From Branchiostoma floridae (taxonomy: Eukaryota; Chordata; Leptocardii; Amphioxiformes; Branchiostomatidae): a DNA stretch of 64,000 bases. The first letter of the stretch is position 1, and each line of letters starts with the position of its first letter. The DNA is taken from assembly GCF_000003815.2 (NCBI RefSeq), contig NC_049992.1, positions 17,163,780 to 17,227,779 on the forward strand, given 5' to 3'. Of this stretch, positions 50,743 through 62,822 are shown piece after piece. Both the position numbers and the translations under genes were made by a program. The notes beneath the pieces were generated by a model. It was not told the origin of the DNA. It saw only the letters and a program-made list of their open reading frames with translations, and made no database searches.

Positions 50743-51640
50743 GGGTCGCTTTCTTCTCCTAGCCTATGACCGACGCAAATTGGATCGCTATAGATTTCCA
50801 TGTTGAGATTAAAGGTGGTATCTCACTGCATGCACTTGGAGCACTAGTGCGGCATTGCGGGGTTCGAAAGGTTACTAAACGACGCAAAATTCAGAGATAA
50901 AGAACGAAATTTCTTACATTTTGCGTTAATTTGACTTCTAAGTCATACTTTTACGTGTTGCGCATTATCTAAATCTAAAAAAAAATCGGGGAAAATACAC
51001 ACCAGTGCCGCAGTGAACGAACCCCGCACTGCCGCACCAGTGCCTCAGGTGCAGTGAGATATCTCCTTCAGTGGGTCGCTTTCTTCTTCTACCCTATGAC
51101 CGACGCAAATTGGATTTCCATGTTGAGATTTAGTAGATGCCAAACTTTTGTAGTGGCGTAGATTCCGACGATATGGAACTGATGAAAGAAAACCGATTCG
51201 TGTATTTTTGTCATCAAATTGAAGGTTTTGTGTGATAGAAAAAGCTAGGACCGTCTAGCTGTAGATTTCCATGTTGAAACTAAGTAGACTGGAAAGAAGC
51301 CAAAATTTCGTAGTGGCGCAGTAGATTTCGACGCTATGGACCTGATGAAAGATGCCCGATTTGTGTGTGTTTGTCATTTAATTAAGGCTTGTTGTTGAGG
51401 TTTTTGTTATGGAAAAAGCTACGGCCGTCTAGCTGTACATTTCCATATGTTGTGATTAAGTAGACTGGAATGAAGCCAAAATTTCGTAGTGGCGCAGTAG
51501 ATTTCGACGCTATGGACCTGATGAAAGATGCCCGATTTGTGTGTGTTTGTCATTTAATTAAGGATTGTTGTTGAGGTTTTTGTAATGGAAAATGCTACGA
51601 CCGTCTAGCATGTTGAGATTTAGTAGACTGGAAAGAAGCC
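50743..51640 (+). repeat. Tandem repeat (about 160-180-bp unit) interrupted by a MITE of family 4
   Basis: TTTCCATGTTGAGATTTAGT-AGA...GCCAAAATTTCGTAGTGGCG-CAGTAGATTTCGACGCTATG recurs from about 51112, 51268, 51446 and 51610. The segment GGTCGCTTTCTTCT.CTA.CC-TATGACCGACGCAAATTGGA appears at 50743 and again at 51071, on either side of the MITE at 50812-51067. Confidence 0.75.
50812..51067. mobile_element. MITE, family 4, full copy
   Basis: Inverted ends AAGGTGGTATCTCACTGCAT and CAGGTGCAGTGAGATATCTC-CTT, with interior GAACGAAATTTCTTACATTT and GTCATACTTTTACGT. Confidence 0.85.
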
Positions 51641-51651
51641 AAAATATTTGA

Positions 51652-52013
51652 TTTTACGGTAGTATGGCTATGTAAGGGAAATATGTTGCATGCATGCAGG
51701 AGAAAGGTCAATTATGATCAATGGAATCATCACAGATGATAAACTGTTAAATAAATAGATAGATACATTTCTGCAGAAAAGGACAAAATCAAACCATTCC
51801 ACTTAGATATTATTTGCCTGTCTTCTCACGAACAATTAAAAAAGGAAAATGTTCGCGGCGTTTTTATATTCGCGATTTTTTTTGCGGCAACCCTTCACCG
51901 TAAAAATTGTTGTCTTTTGCCATCGACGTCCTTCCACTTGTCTCAACAGTGAACTTCAAACCAACTACTCCACTTTTTCCCTTCCATAGCCATACTACCA
52001 TAAAATCGAATCC
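51652..52013. mobile_element. TIR element related to MITE family 1
   Basis: ATTTTACGGTAGTATGGCTA-TG at the left is inverted at the right as CATAGCCATACTACCATAAA-ATCG. Inside the right half are TTCGCGGCG and TTCGCGATTTT words like those of family 1. Confidence 0.6.
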
Positions 52014-52350
52014 CCGCAAAATATTCCTTTTAGAGTATGTCAGGGAGCAGGACGCAATGCTGACTTAGAGCTGCGTACATAAAACCGAAGAAAAACGTCC
52101 TAGTTCATTGGCATACCCATTTGAATGAGCAGCGTTCAGAGGCCAGGTCGTACTTGAAGATGAACGACTGACCGTAATCGCTAAATCTCGCTCCTATAGC
52201 TCCACTCTCAGTGATTGCACTTTCAATAATCTACCCTAAGTCCGTCCCATGATTTATACTTTTCCTATTCTCTATCACCCCACCGCCACTTTAGCCGGGG
52301 CTGCCGTAATCTCGGCTCTCTTGCACCACTCAAGCGTGGTTCCCTATATT

Positions 52351-52560
52351 AGGGGGTATCTCACTGCATTTGGGGGCACCAGTGCGGCACTGCGGGGTTC
52401 ATTCACTGCGGCACTGCTGCGTTATTTTCTCCGATTTTTTTTTACAATTCAGATATAATGTGATACGTAAAAGCATAGTTCAGAAGACAACAAAATACAC
52501 AAAACGTAAGAAAATTGCAGTGCCGCACCGGTGCCTCAAGTGCAGTGAGGTACCACCTTT
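52351..52560. mobile_element. MITE, family 4
   Basis: GGGGGTATCTCACTGCATTT-GGGGGCACC at the left and CAAGTGCAGTGAGGTACCAC-CTTT at the right, with the family interior between. Confidence 0.8.
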
Positions 52561-53490
52561 AGAAAGCACTATGATCAACGCAATAAACGTGACGCTAAAG
52601 CATCAACCTCTAACTGCGGTCGAAATATCTCAGTTTTGTGTCTCTTTTACGATCCACACGTGCGGTAGCTTTAAGATAAGGCCTGATGTATGTGTATTTC
52701 CTTTTTGCCCTGGGTCCCTCGGCCTAGCAAAACGAATTGTTGTACATGTGTTCCCGGCTAATTTCCTCAAAAACAGTGATGGTATCATAATTTTTTGACA
52801 TTAACTTATTTTCATTATTTTTCGGCCGACGTTATTCTTCTTTATTCAGGGTGTACATATACATTGGGGGCACTAGGCAGCGAGGCTGGTATCCTGGGCA
52901 CATAAATATAAATATACAATACAAAATGAACATGTATATACAAGTAATAGAATACAATATCTTTTTACAATAAAAACAGGTAAAGCTAACACTTGTGCAT
53001 GACTAGCTAAAGATTTACTGGACAGAGGCACGACATTATTTAAGAAATACATGTACAGTTTAGTAATGTAAAACTGAAATCGGTACATGTATCTAAATCA
53101 TATAGCCATTATAACTGCTCTTCGGTGTAACACACCAGCATAGAAATGTACCACACAATGGAATTTTTGATATCGTATTGCAATTATACAGATCTACATT
53201 GTACACATTCAAGCATATTGATAAACTGAACAAAGCAGTACTGTGTTTAACACGTTCTTATATCAACTGTACAAAGCTGTATCAACATAGAGTGAAATAC
53301 AGAACGTCTGTTTTTATTTTCGATACTCAGAGATGTAAAAAACTGTATTTCCCTTGTCAGCGGCTGACTAAAAAAAAGGAAGACTAGCGTCGATAGTTTT
53401 TGGTAGGTTGGTCTAGTAACTGCAAACTGGAAATGCAACTTTTTGTCCTATAGGCCCTAATAACATTCACATCAACCCTGCTCCCCTCTA
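52561..53490. other. Non-coding AT-rich stretch
   Basis: It contains a low-complexity ATATAC/AATAC-rich segment (52850-53100) that may be the 3' part of an old retroposon. No gene is supported. Confidence 0.45.
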
Positions 53491-53493
53491 CGC

Positions 53494-53866
53494 AGGGTTG
53501 TAGCCAGCACCTGTCCTTCAGTCCTTTGAAGGAATTTTGCAGCTGGGACTGAAAAAAGTTTTCCCCATTCCGTCCCCTGGGACAGACAAAATTGATATGT
53601 TAAGATATGAAAAAAACTGAAACCCATGTGTTCTTCTTCAACAAAACAGATGCCATTGAACAGCTTAGTCTACAAGCAAAATTTGCACCTCAAAATGCAG
53701 GAAAAAGTGTTTCAGAGGGTCTTGATTTTAAAATTTTCTGGGAACCAGGCCCCCTAGAAATGACGCGCAACGTCACGCCATGCCTTCGGTGCTCGATAGG
53801 ATTCCCATTCAAAATCAAGGGGACTGAAAATGGTTTCAGGCTGGCTACAACCCTGCCTCTACGGCT
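53494..53866. mobile_element. TIR element (ends CGCAGGGTTGTAGCCAGC)
   Basis: GCAGGGTTGTAGCCAGCACC at 53500 is inverted as GGCTGGCTACAACCCTGCC at 53843-53862. The interior is AT-rich with GGACTGAAAA repeated near both ends. The 93-codon frame inside is not recognised. Confidence 0.6.
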
Positions 53867-54377
53867 TACAAACGTGGATCCTGTGTGATCTACGCGCTTC
53901 CGTCATCCAAATCTGACTGATGGTCTTTAAAGTGCATCCGATGTATGACTGCAGCCATCGCACAATCTGAATCTACCTCCAAATTTGGGGCGACGGCAAG
54001 TCAATTGACTGCTTTACAGAATAACGGATAGGAAAAACGGTATGAAATTAAACATTTGTAATTGAAGAAAAAAAGATGGTTTAAAAATATGGCACTGTAA
54101 GTTTACGATATACGTTATGATAAAGAAGAACAAGTTTTGTGTTAATATATTTACAACAGGAAGAGCTACACAAATGGGTTACAAGTGCCACTGGTGCATC
54201 AGTTATGACCTCGTCAGCTTGAAACTAAGTTACAAAACAGCTATTGCTTAGAAACATATGTTGCTATTAGGAGAGTTAACAAGCAAACCGAGCTTTCCCA
54301 CACGTGCGAAATACGTATCGTCACTATCCATCCATAGCTTCTCAAGTTGCTGATGGCAAATACACACAAATGGATAC

Positions 54378-54389
54378 AAGCACAGAGAA

Positions 54390-54427
<38 letters not shown>

Positions 54428-54434
54428 AGAGACA

Positions 54435-54476
<42 letters not shown>

Positions 54477-54492
54477 AACACAGACACAGATA

Positions 54493-54532
<40 letters not shown>

Positions 54533-54714
54533 CACACACACACACTTGCAGAGAGATAGAGAAACACACACACACACAAACATACACACAAACACACACA
54601 CACACACACACACAAACGTACACACACAAAAACGCACACACACACTTGCAGAGAGATAGAGAAACACACACACACAAACACAAACGCACACACACACTTG
54701 CAGAGAGACACACA

Positions 54715-54753
<39 letters not shown>
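54378..54753. repeat. Large (GA)n and (CA)n compound microsatellite
   Basis: A GA tract (54385-54475) is followed by CA tracts with a repeated interruption CACTTGCAGAGAGATAGAGA-AACACA at about 54541, 54651 and 54698. It gives long Cys/Val/Ser/Leu-only frames on the minus strand that are not genes. Confidence 0.98.
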
Positions 54754-54754
<1 letters not shown>

Positions 54755-55995
54755 TCTCTGAAAGATTCCATTTATTCCCGTCCCAACAACCTGAAGAAAA
54801 TTGGCCAAAGAATGTAATAAACTTCGCGTGGCCCTGAGCCTACTTGACAAAGAGGAATCTTGTTCTGGTCCTGTCTGATCTACTGATTATCGTGGCCATG
54901 TTCTGACAAATGGAATGGGCAGAACCCACTTAATCAAGACCCACCAACGGCAAATCGAACCCCGGCAGAAAATAACGGATGAGCTTGATGGATTTCGATA
55001 ATTGCTCATTGGTTAGTGAGCTGAAATGACAGAGTACCCGAGGAGGGGCGGCATCCGCACAATCTGGAAGCATCAAGGAACTGCGAACTTTTTTCTCTCA
55101 GGGAACGTTTCAAAAGTTCTTCTGGGGGTGCAGAAGATGGAGAGATGATACAAATTGAAGAATTGAGAACTGTTTCTCAAAGAACGTTTCAAAAGTTCTT
55201 CTGGGGTGCTGAAGTTTTTTTTTTTCAAACATGAATCTACTTTCCGATTGATTGAAGTAGTTTAGGCATTTTTCTACCAAAAAGGGATTCACGAGAAATT
55301 GGATTTGTTGGAAATGCAAAGACTATACTAACCCTAAGGCTTATACATAGCTATAGCGAAAAAACTCGAGCCCAAACTTAGGAGAAACCTACTATTTGCG
55401 TTTCCTTGGTGTATTCTTTTTAACCACGAGTCGTACTTACGATAGATTTAAACATAACTAGTTGATTCAGAAAGAAAACATTTTTAACAATTGATCATTT
55501 TTTTTTAATTTGTCTCTTGTACATAGCGTATACACAGTCCTTCTCCTCCCTATTGAAGTTATATTGAGAGCGCTATGGTACACAGCCTTAAGATTACAGA
55601 ATTTGTTTAAAGTGTATCATTTATCATGAAGAAAGCCTATAGGTTTAAACCGTCAGTTTTCAAGCGTCGGATCGGAGACCGAGACATGCTATAAGAACTA
55701 TCATGGGGCACTTTGCAGATACGCCGCAAACGAGCAAGACTTACTACCTATCAGCTCAAAAAATTACTCACACTAAGTCGACCTAAACGTCAAACAAGAC
55801 AGTCTCATTCCTTGTCCTACAATATCCCTTTGGGCAGAACACAGTACAGACAAATGTCCGCCTTTCTAGGAACTGTATTTTGAGCAAACCTTGCTTCCTG
55901 CAGAGATGATGACTGCCCCATCCATTGAATCCTTCAGGGATAAGGTGGAATATCTACACTAACACCTACAGTAGATCCCCAATTACAAGACCTAC

Positions 55996-56096
55996 CATTA
56001 CCCGAAACTACAACAGACAACCTTCTGTACCAGCACTTCTGTTAAGTGTGGCTGAAAGATGATGGTAACCACCTAAACACAACGAAGAAGAAGGAA
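55996..56096. repeat. Second copy of the 50436-50535 segment
   Basis: ACAACAGACAACCTTCTGTA-CCAGCAC.TCTGTTAAGTGTGG is shared almost exactly with 50443-50485, then similarity weakens (ACACAACGAAGAAGAAGGA for ACACTAAGAAGACGAAGAAG). The frame for the hydrophobic helix is broken here. Confidence 0.65.
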
Positions 56097-56200
56097 TTTT
56101 GTGTAACTACGTCTCTTTTACTATTGCAAAAACATCACGTCACCCTATTGACGTGGGGCTGCATTAAAGGGTCACAGGTGCCTGGGAAGCCCCATACCCC

Positions 56201-56230
56201 CCCCCCCCCCCCCCCCACACACACACACAG
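56201..56230. repeat. Poly-C and (CA)n run
   Basis: A run of about 17 C followed by CACACACACA. Similar homopolymer runs lie at 6593-6607, 16321-16330, 42747-42759, 44271-44286 and 62368-62377. Confidence 0.95.
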
Positions 56231-56542
56231 ACTTAGAGACCATCTCCCCCTCCTCCCTCCCGTGGCAAAAGCAATTCAGGAATGATACAGACTTTCGATG
56301 ACCTTTGTTACCATAAATAAAGTCACCTTTGACGTATAAATGGTGCCATCTTTGACCCACAAATGAAGTCATGTGTCATTACTTGACATTAGGGCCACGT
56401 ACTCCATGCAGTGGGTCATTCTTGCTGAGCAAGCACGTACATACGGACAAAATCGTACGACAATAAATTTGATTGGTTTTAAAAGAGACTAGGTACTGGT
56501 GTACGTCGATGAAGATTAAGCATCCAGGTAATACGATACGTC

Positions 56543-57175
56543 AAAAAAGCAGCTACTCAAGCAACTGGGTATGATTTTGGAAACGGTCAGACAGTCCAGA
56601 CAGCCATCCGGTGTCTATCGTCAGTGACACTGGAGAAATCTTGTTGGAGATAGTTTATATATCCTAGCTGTGAATGGATATGCAAAAGAGATTGGAGAAC
56701 AGGTTTATTCTAACTATTAATTGATATGCATATAAAAAAAACTCTCTCCATCATCTCCAATAGGATTTCACTGACGAAAGACACTGGATTTTTTTTAAAA
56801 ACCTTTATTGAAAAATCATAACAATTACACACATTGTAACATTTACATGTATAGCTTAATAACTACATCTCCGACTACGGCAGATACATAACTATAAAAC
56901 TTAACAATTGGTTCTCGAAATCCTGGACGTTGTTACATTTACAATTACATGTAACCGTTACAGCTTCATGACTGAATCTTCAACTATGACAGATACATAA
57001 TTCTGAAACTTTACAATTGGCTCTCGAATTCCTAGACACTTACATCACATTGAAACCACTAACACCACTAACACTACCTTAAGCATACTCTAGTAGTCTA
57101 TGAAAGACACTGGATGGTTGTCTGAAACGTCTGACCGTTTCCAAAATCATATCCAGTTGCTTGAGTAACTGCTGC
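56543..57175. mobile_element. TIR element with hammerhead-like termini, interrupted by a retroposon
   Basis: The left arm (AGCAGCTACTCAAGCAACTG, GATTTTGGAAACGGTCAGAC, GCCATCCGGTGTC) is inverted in the right arm (GACACTGGATGGTTGTCTG, GTCTGACCGTTTCCAAAATC, CAGTTGCTTGAGTAACTGCT). The sequence between is split by a separate insertion at 56790-57101. Both arms contain CTGACGA followed by a short stem. Confidence 0.7.
56790..57101 (-). mobile_element. Retroposon insertion with 14-bp target duplication
   Basis: The target duplication GAAAGACACTGGAT lies at 56776-56789 and 57102-57115. The insert ends, on the minus strand, with AATAAA (56804-56809) and an A-rich tail. It holds two diverged copies of a 120-bp unit (TTACATGTATAGCTTAATAA / TTACATGTAACCGTTACAGC). 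No coding frame; a SINE or truncated LINE. Confidence 0.75.
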
Positions 57176-57289
57176 TTGAGTAACTGCTCTTTGGCGTAGA
57201 CTGGCTGTAACTAAGTCTTTTGCAAAGTTAGTTACTCCTTGACATAATGAATTCGTCATGCTGAAATGATAGGGTTGAAAATTCCATGT

Positions 57290-57640
57290 GGAACAGTTAG
57301 CAGGTGCGGTGAGCTCCCAGAGGATGACAGGTGATGAATTCGCCGCCGGTCGATACGGTTCGCTAATAATCCCAGCCCTGCATCGAACCGCGAGCCGCTT
57401 TTTGTCTCCTCCTTGATTTACGAGATTCGCCCGTTTTGTAATTTACTGGCTGGCAAGAATAAATGATCGACCCATCTGTCAATAACTGCCGCCGGGAAAG
57501 CGGAACCCTTTCTTGTGACAGTGGCAAGAAGTCACCGCGCTAAATCGGTGATAAACTTTAAAGGGAGGGCAGAGGCCGGTTTTATTCTATCTTGCCGTAA
57601 ACAGACGAAATTACACTCGCCGGACTATCATATTTCAGCA
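57290..57640. promoter_or_regulatory. Candidate conserved non-coding stretch
   Basis: A repeat-free, higher-GC segment with words such as CTGTCAATAACTGCCGCCGG and TGATTTACGAGATTCGCCCG. Similar-looking segments are at 58850-58940 and 63190-63400. The only evidence is composition and absence of repeats and frames. Confidence 0.2.
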
Positions 57641-59449
57641 CATGGCGTACAATTTGTCAGTATTGGTTAACACTCAAAACGACAAAGATGTACGACCACC
57701 ATTGCTAGACCAAGGCCTTCACAGGCTGTTTCCTGCAGCTGCGGGCGTCTTGATATTGCGTTGCTGTCGTTATCTTTGTAAAAATGGAGATATTGTAATC
57801 AGTTTGTCTTTTTCCCCCACAAGTGTGCGTGTTGCTATAGCCTCTACCACTCACTACAGGTCGCTGAAAATATAGTAAAAATTGGCCAAATAAGACAGAA
57901 AACACGCCAGCTGCAGAGGAGTTACAGCTTGCGACGTAAGAAACATGTGGAGCCTGGTAGAGGCTACTGTTGCTGGACAGCTGCTAGGACGTAAGGCGGA
58001 AATTATGCAATAAGATATTTCGAGAATTTGTCATCTGGTTTGGCTCATCTCCAATGTTGTACACATGCAGAACATGATGACTAACATCAACACCTACACA
58101 TGAGTCACACATGCCTAGGCGTTAGGGATACCAATTTAGAGATTGCTTCATAATATGTTCTTATAATGTAGTTGTTGTATTTAGGCTTGTTCATCCAAAA
58201 TTTAGATGAATGTGTATTTTTGATCCGTGTACAAAGTCTATGTTTTCGGTCTGACTGTCACTATCTCATCAGATTGATATGAAGTGAGTAGGAAGATAAT
58301 CCCACAGATAAAAATTGCAGAAAATGCAGCTCAAGATTTGTTAGAACTATTTGTTTCCTGGTGTTACCAGATTACGCGAAATGTGTTGATTCTTATCCTT
58401 TCCTGATATCCACATTGTAAAAATGATCAAGATAAGTTGTTGTCGGGGCAGAAATAACTACAATATACGCCTACTTTGTGATACCAGGTGCGCTGCTGGT
58501 AGAATAAGATTTGCACACAATGACTGTTATCAAAACTTATCATAAACACAGCTATGTGCATGCTCGCGGCTAGGTTTTGGAGCTGAAACATTTTTCTAGA
58601 CCGCCTAAAGATTTACTGACCCAACTAACAAAACAGATCGCACCAATATGTTTCACCCCCTTACAATCTCTGCCAACTACCTCTTGCGATAGGGCGGATT
58701 TGAAAAAAACAACAACGATGTAGCGTCGAATCTTGCGGGTATTTTAATAGTCCTCATTTCCTATCATCTTTCCATCATAACACAGCTATATGAAGCCATC
58801 ATTCTTGTACGTATACGCATACATGCATGAAATGCTTGCTAACTGTAACATCCGCTGGCGTCAGCCAAACGGACGTCAATCGCCAATTAGTCCTCCTTCA
58901 AAACCACCGCTACCCTTTCGTGCCGGTCGCTTGATGTGGTACTCACTTCGATTTCTCTGAATTTACGCAGGATTGAAGTGGGTGAAACCATGCATTATCC
59001 ATAGAAGCCGTGTTAGGGGATAGAAAACGCATCAAGGCTACTTGTTATGGCCGCTTATATGGCCATTCAGAAAGTCCATGAGAATATGTCCGAGGAGAAG
59101 CCTTTGGATAGTTCGCTACGGTGCCATTTAACTCGTAAATCGAACATGTGCCGTTTTCAAGAAGTTTTCTTTGGAAGTTGGAAGACGCGTTTTTGCCGGT
59201 TAATCCCACGTGGCCACCCTGTGTTCCAAACACTACATGATGATAGCTGAGCAATCGTAGAACGACCAAATTTGGATTTTTTTTGGCCACCGGCGTAAAA
59301 GTATACGACCAGAAAGACCACAAAACACAGGAAACATAAAAAGATTCGTTATCTATCGATGAAATTCGTTGGGCACCCTGTCAAATGTTTGATGGCACAG
59401 CGGTCGTTCAGAGGTCTCAGTCTCTAGTGGAAATTGTCACGAAATTGTT
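57641..59449. other. Non-coding stretch
   Basis: No repeat family or gene that I can support. Open frames here (57642-57875, 59045-59323) are short and overlapped on the other strand. Confidence 0.45.
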
Positions 59450-59702
59450 AAGGTAGTATCTCACTGCACTTGGGGCACCGGTGCGCACTGCGGGGTTCGG
59501 AAGGTAACTCTCAACGAATTTCAGAGATAAACAATGAATTTTCTTACGTCTTGTGTACTTTGTTGTCTTCTAAGTCATACTTTTACGTATACGCAATATC
59601 TAAATTACAAAAAAATCGGTGAAAATAACAAAACAGTGCGCAGTGAACGAACCCCCACAAGTGTCGCACCGGTACCTCAGGTGCAGTGAGATACCACCTT
59701 TA
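59450..59702. mobile_element. MITE, family 4
   Basis: AAGGTAGTATCTCACTGCAC at the left and CAGGTGCAGTGAGATACCAC-CTTT at the right, with interior ACGTCTTGTGTACTTTGTTG and GTCATACTTTTACGTATACG. Confidence 0.85.
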
Positions 59703-62459
59703 GAGTGTTAAGTGTGACCTCCTCTCTATTGGATGCCATTCCGTGCGCCAGGAGAACCCATCATTGTACCGGTAATGTCCTACCGCGAAACTTCATCCCT
59801 GTCGTAAAAGTACAACGGGTCAAGAGACATCGGGGCCGGCATTTGTTATCGGGCGTAAAAACGGTTTTTGAAAAGACGATTTTTCATCGCGACGGGATTT
59901 CGTATGACTCGTTAGTTAGTATCACCGGAACGAAGGCTGATTGATTTCAGGGACAGCTACAAACCTCTTTCTGTCTCTCTTCCCTCTCTAAGTGTCTATA
60001 TGTCTCTGTTTCTCCCTCTCTCTATGTCTACCTCCTGTCTTTGTCTCTTTATTATTTACTCTCAGTTGCTATTTTTTTTTAAAGTTTCCAACCGTTGATA
60101 TTGTCCCTAAAAACTATTTTCATCCACCCTTCGTCTTGATTTCTGTTGCTTACATATCATGTTACGCACCATCATTTAAAAAGATATTAAAATTTCATCA
60201 GGGTCATAAAAAGGACATTTGTTTCAATATAATGCCCAAACCCACACATGAAGCTCGTAAAAAAGTGACCTCTGGTCTTGCAAAATTGTCGCTGAGCTTT
60301 CAATTCAGAAAAGGGGTGGATCAAACCTATCTGATAAATAAGATACGACAATTTCCACGTCCGTTCTTTTGACATTTCCATCCTAGCCATGGTGACCGTA
60401 AATAAGACCGGTTATATAATGGCATAATCCGTCACTATTTCCTTTGTCAATATACAGCATGACATTTCTGACTTGACAAATGACGCTCCCTTTTTCCTAT
60501 TTGCAGAAGGGTGACGCGTCCGTACATCACACTGGTAATGCGTTCTTACAGAGAGATGGGACAAAAAGTTTTTTTCCCAAGCGCAATCTTACGGATTACT
60601 TTCCATATAGTTAGCGTGGTGCCCCTTTCTTGACCCCCTACCGACGAGACAATATTAGTCCAATCATCGAGAAGATTGCTAAAGATCACCCTGGCCGGCA
60701 TCTTGCTCGCAAGGGTCAGGTTATCTCATCTGTGGGGTCAACCCCGCCTGGGAATCATTTGCGCCGTTTTCTCGGTCTGTAAGCCAAGCCTAAATAGGTT
60801 GATTCGCTCCATGCACTGTCTGTATACCAAGACGTGTGTGTGTCTTGGCTTAAACAATTGCAACTTTTGTTCCACGTCACTATTTCTTTTAATCATGATT
60901 GTAAAACTCATGACAATGGCATGTCAAGAACGCAAGGTATCAAAACCAGAATCTCCGCTGCAGTACCGTAGTAAACCACGGGGGCGGCAACATCTAAAAC
61001 TTTTGTGGTCTTATAAAGCCATATCTACATATCATATATATCAAGACAATCCACACAGACCTTCTTTAGTTATGCTGTTTATACACAATGAAACATATGG
61101 ACAGAAATAAATAAGGTACCATAGATGTAATTTTCATGGCGAAAGTAAAAACGATAAGCCTGGTCCGTATCTGATCCAGACGAAAGCATATGTTTTTCAA
61201 TATGCATTTCAAACGAAAGGGTCACCCTGACAGTAATAAATGGCCCACACTCCTTCTTTTATTAATCTAATCTCTTTTTCCAATAATATGATGAATAATT
61301 GACCTATACGATAAATCACAGGTGATGTTTTGCATATTGTACCCTTAACACTATTTTTTAGTTGCGTTTGTATGTGTGCATGTTTGTATGCGGATTAATA
61401 GTATAAGTCTAGAATGCAAGGATGAAATATCTTCCTACGGTACTGCAGCGGAACTTCCGGTCTTGATATCTCGTGTAAATTGTAATGATCAGGATTTTTC
61501 AGCAGTTCGATAGCTCTCGGGACAGAGAGTAAGTTTTGGCCCCCTAGCGGAACTGCATGGGTCGGTTTTGTATCAGAATTTGAAAGAAAATAACGCAAGA
61601 AAGGGTTGACAGATCGTCGTTGGTGTTAGGTAAGGGAATTCGATTTTAACGATCTGACTATGTGTTCGATGTTATCTTTGCTTCAATATATGCGGAGGTA
61701 TGCATTTTAATGTTGCCATTTCCAAGTTGCTATTGCCCATAGAGATACCTGTTGGAGACAAGAACAGAGAATGCTTTTTAACCGTTATAGGTCAGCGACT
61801 CAGAGGGGAGAGTATAGTGGCGTCAACGCAAACTGATAAGGGTTCCATTTCCACTGGAAGGGCGGCCATTGATCGGCCAAAATTGGATTTGTATGACCTA
61901 TGACTTTATACTTTGATAACGATCCGTGGTGTAAAAATGTGAGTTGAACAGAACACACGAAAGTTGCACAGCACACTTCTCGATTGGACGAAATACTTTT
62001 GAACTTTGTTCGTTAAAAGGTTGCCACCTCATTGGGAATGCAGATATGGGGTACACAGAAGCATAGATTAAGAATTTTAAGAATTAATTCGTTGTAGTGT
62101 CTAGTGGTAAATAGTGCAGCAAGTTTCTATGCTGTAAGTCACACACTTTACTTCACTATCCGGTTAAACGTCTTTTCCTAAGCCGGCCGGAGGTTCGAGG
62201 TATTACGAAGCAAGTGATATTCTTCTTGCTAGCCATACCACTTAGATTACGTCCTAGGTGCACCTTCCTAAACATGGGACTCCAATACTCCAAATCCGCT
62301 ATCACGGCAAACTCCTTTCCCGGCACAAGAGACCATGGACAACGTTAAAAATCGCGGACCAAAGCCCCCCCCCCCCAAAAAAAACAGCCCCGTTCCGAAG
62401 ACTGCAAGGGAGTGTAAGACTCCAATACGCTTATGAAGGTTAGAAATCCAGGTAAACAA
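59703..62459. other. Non-coding stretch
   Basis: No supported gene. A dispersed fragment at 61395-61590 (GGTACTGCAGCGGAACTTCC-GG, CCCCCTAGCGG) resembles SINE-type pieces at 9440-9560, 13500-13700 and 20120-20180. The frame at 60676-61110 includes the related CCGCTGCAGTACCG word and is not a gene. Confidence 0.45.
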
Positions 62460-62672
62460 TATTCAAATACAATTCAGTCTCTAAAACTGGATAGAAAACG
62501 GACATTTACTTCCGGACGTTTCGAGTGACATCCATCACTCTTCTTCATCGTAGTAGATTGAACTGTTTAGCGACGATGAAGAAGACTGATTTATGTCACT
62601 CGAAACCGTCCGAAAGTAAATTTCCGTTTTTTTTTATCCAGTTGTAGAGATTGAATTGTATTTGAATGGGAC
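62460..62672. mobile_element. Palindromic MITE with hammerhead-like core sequence
   Basis: The left arm (ATTCAAATACAATTCAGTCT-CTAAAACTGGATAGAAAACG-GACATTTACTTCCGGACG) is inverted in the right arm (CGTCCGAAAGTAAATTTCCG, TATCCAGTTGTAGAGATTGA, ATTGTATTTGAAT). GATGAAGAAGAGTGATGGAT-GTCACTCGAAAC on the minus strand of the left arm forms a six-pair stem (GAGTGA/TCACTC). Confidence 0.8.
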
Positions 62673-62694
62673 TCCAATTTTAGGTCCTTTTCGA

Positions 62695-62822
62695 AAGACT
62701 GGTGCAGCCCCAATCGAGATGCCCTTTCCAGGATTTAACCTGGGTCTGCCAGTTACCATCTAATTGGAACAGGAGCTCAACTGCGAAGCTGTCACCAGTT
62801 GAATAACCGAGACATTCAATTA
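62695..62822 (-). mobile_element. tRNA-derived SINE fragment
   Basis: On the minus strand TCGGTTATTCAACTGGTGAC (A box-like) is followed about 55 bp later by CAGGTTAAATCCTGG (B box-like). It is related in its first half to the copy at 49198-49150. The acceptor stem is not conserved. Confidence 0.5.

Noticed and set aside
54248-54850. 200-codon Cys/Val and Ser/Leu-rich frame
   Set aside because: It is a direct reading of CA and GA microsatellites.
60676-61110. 144-codon plus-strand frame
   Set aside because: It includes SINE-type sequence and has no recognisable domain or splice signals.
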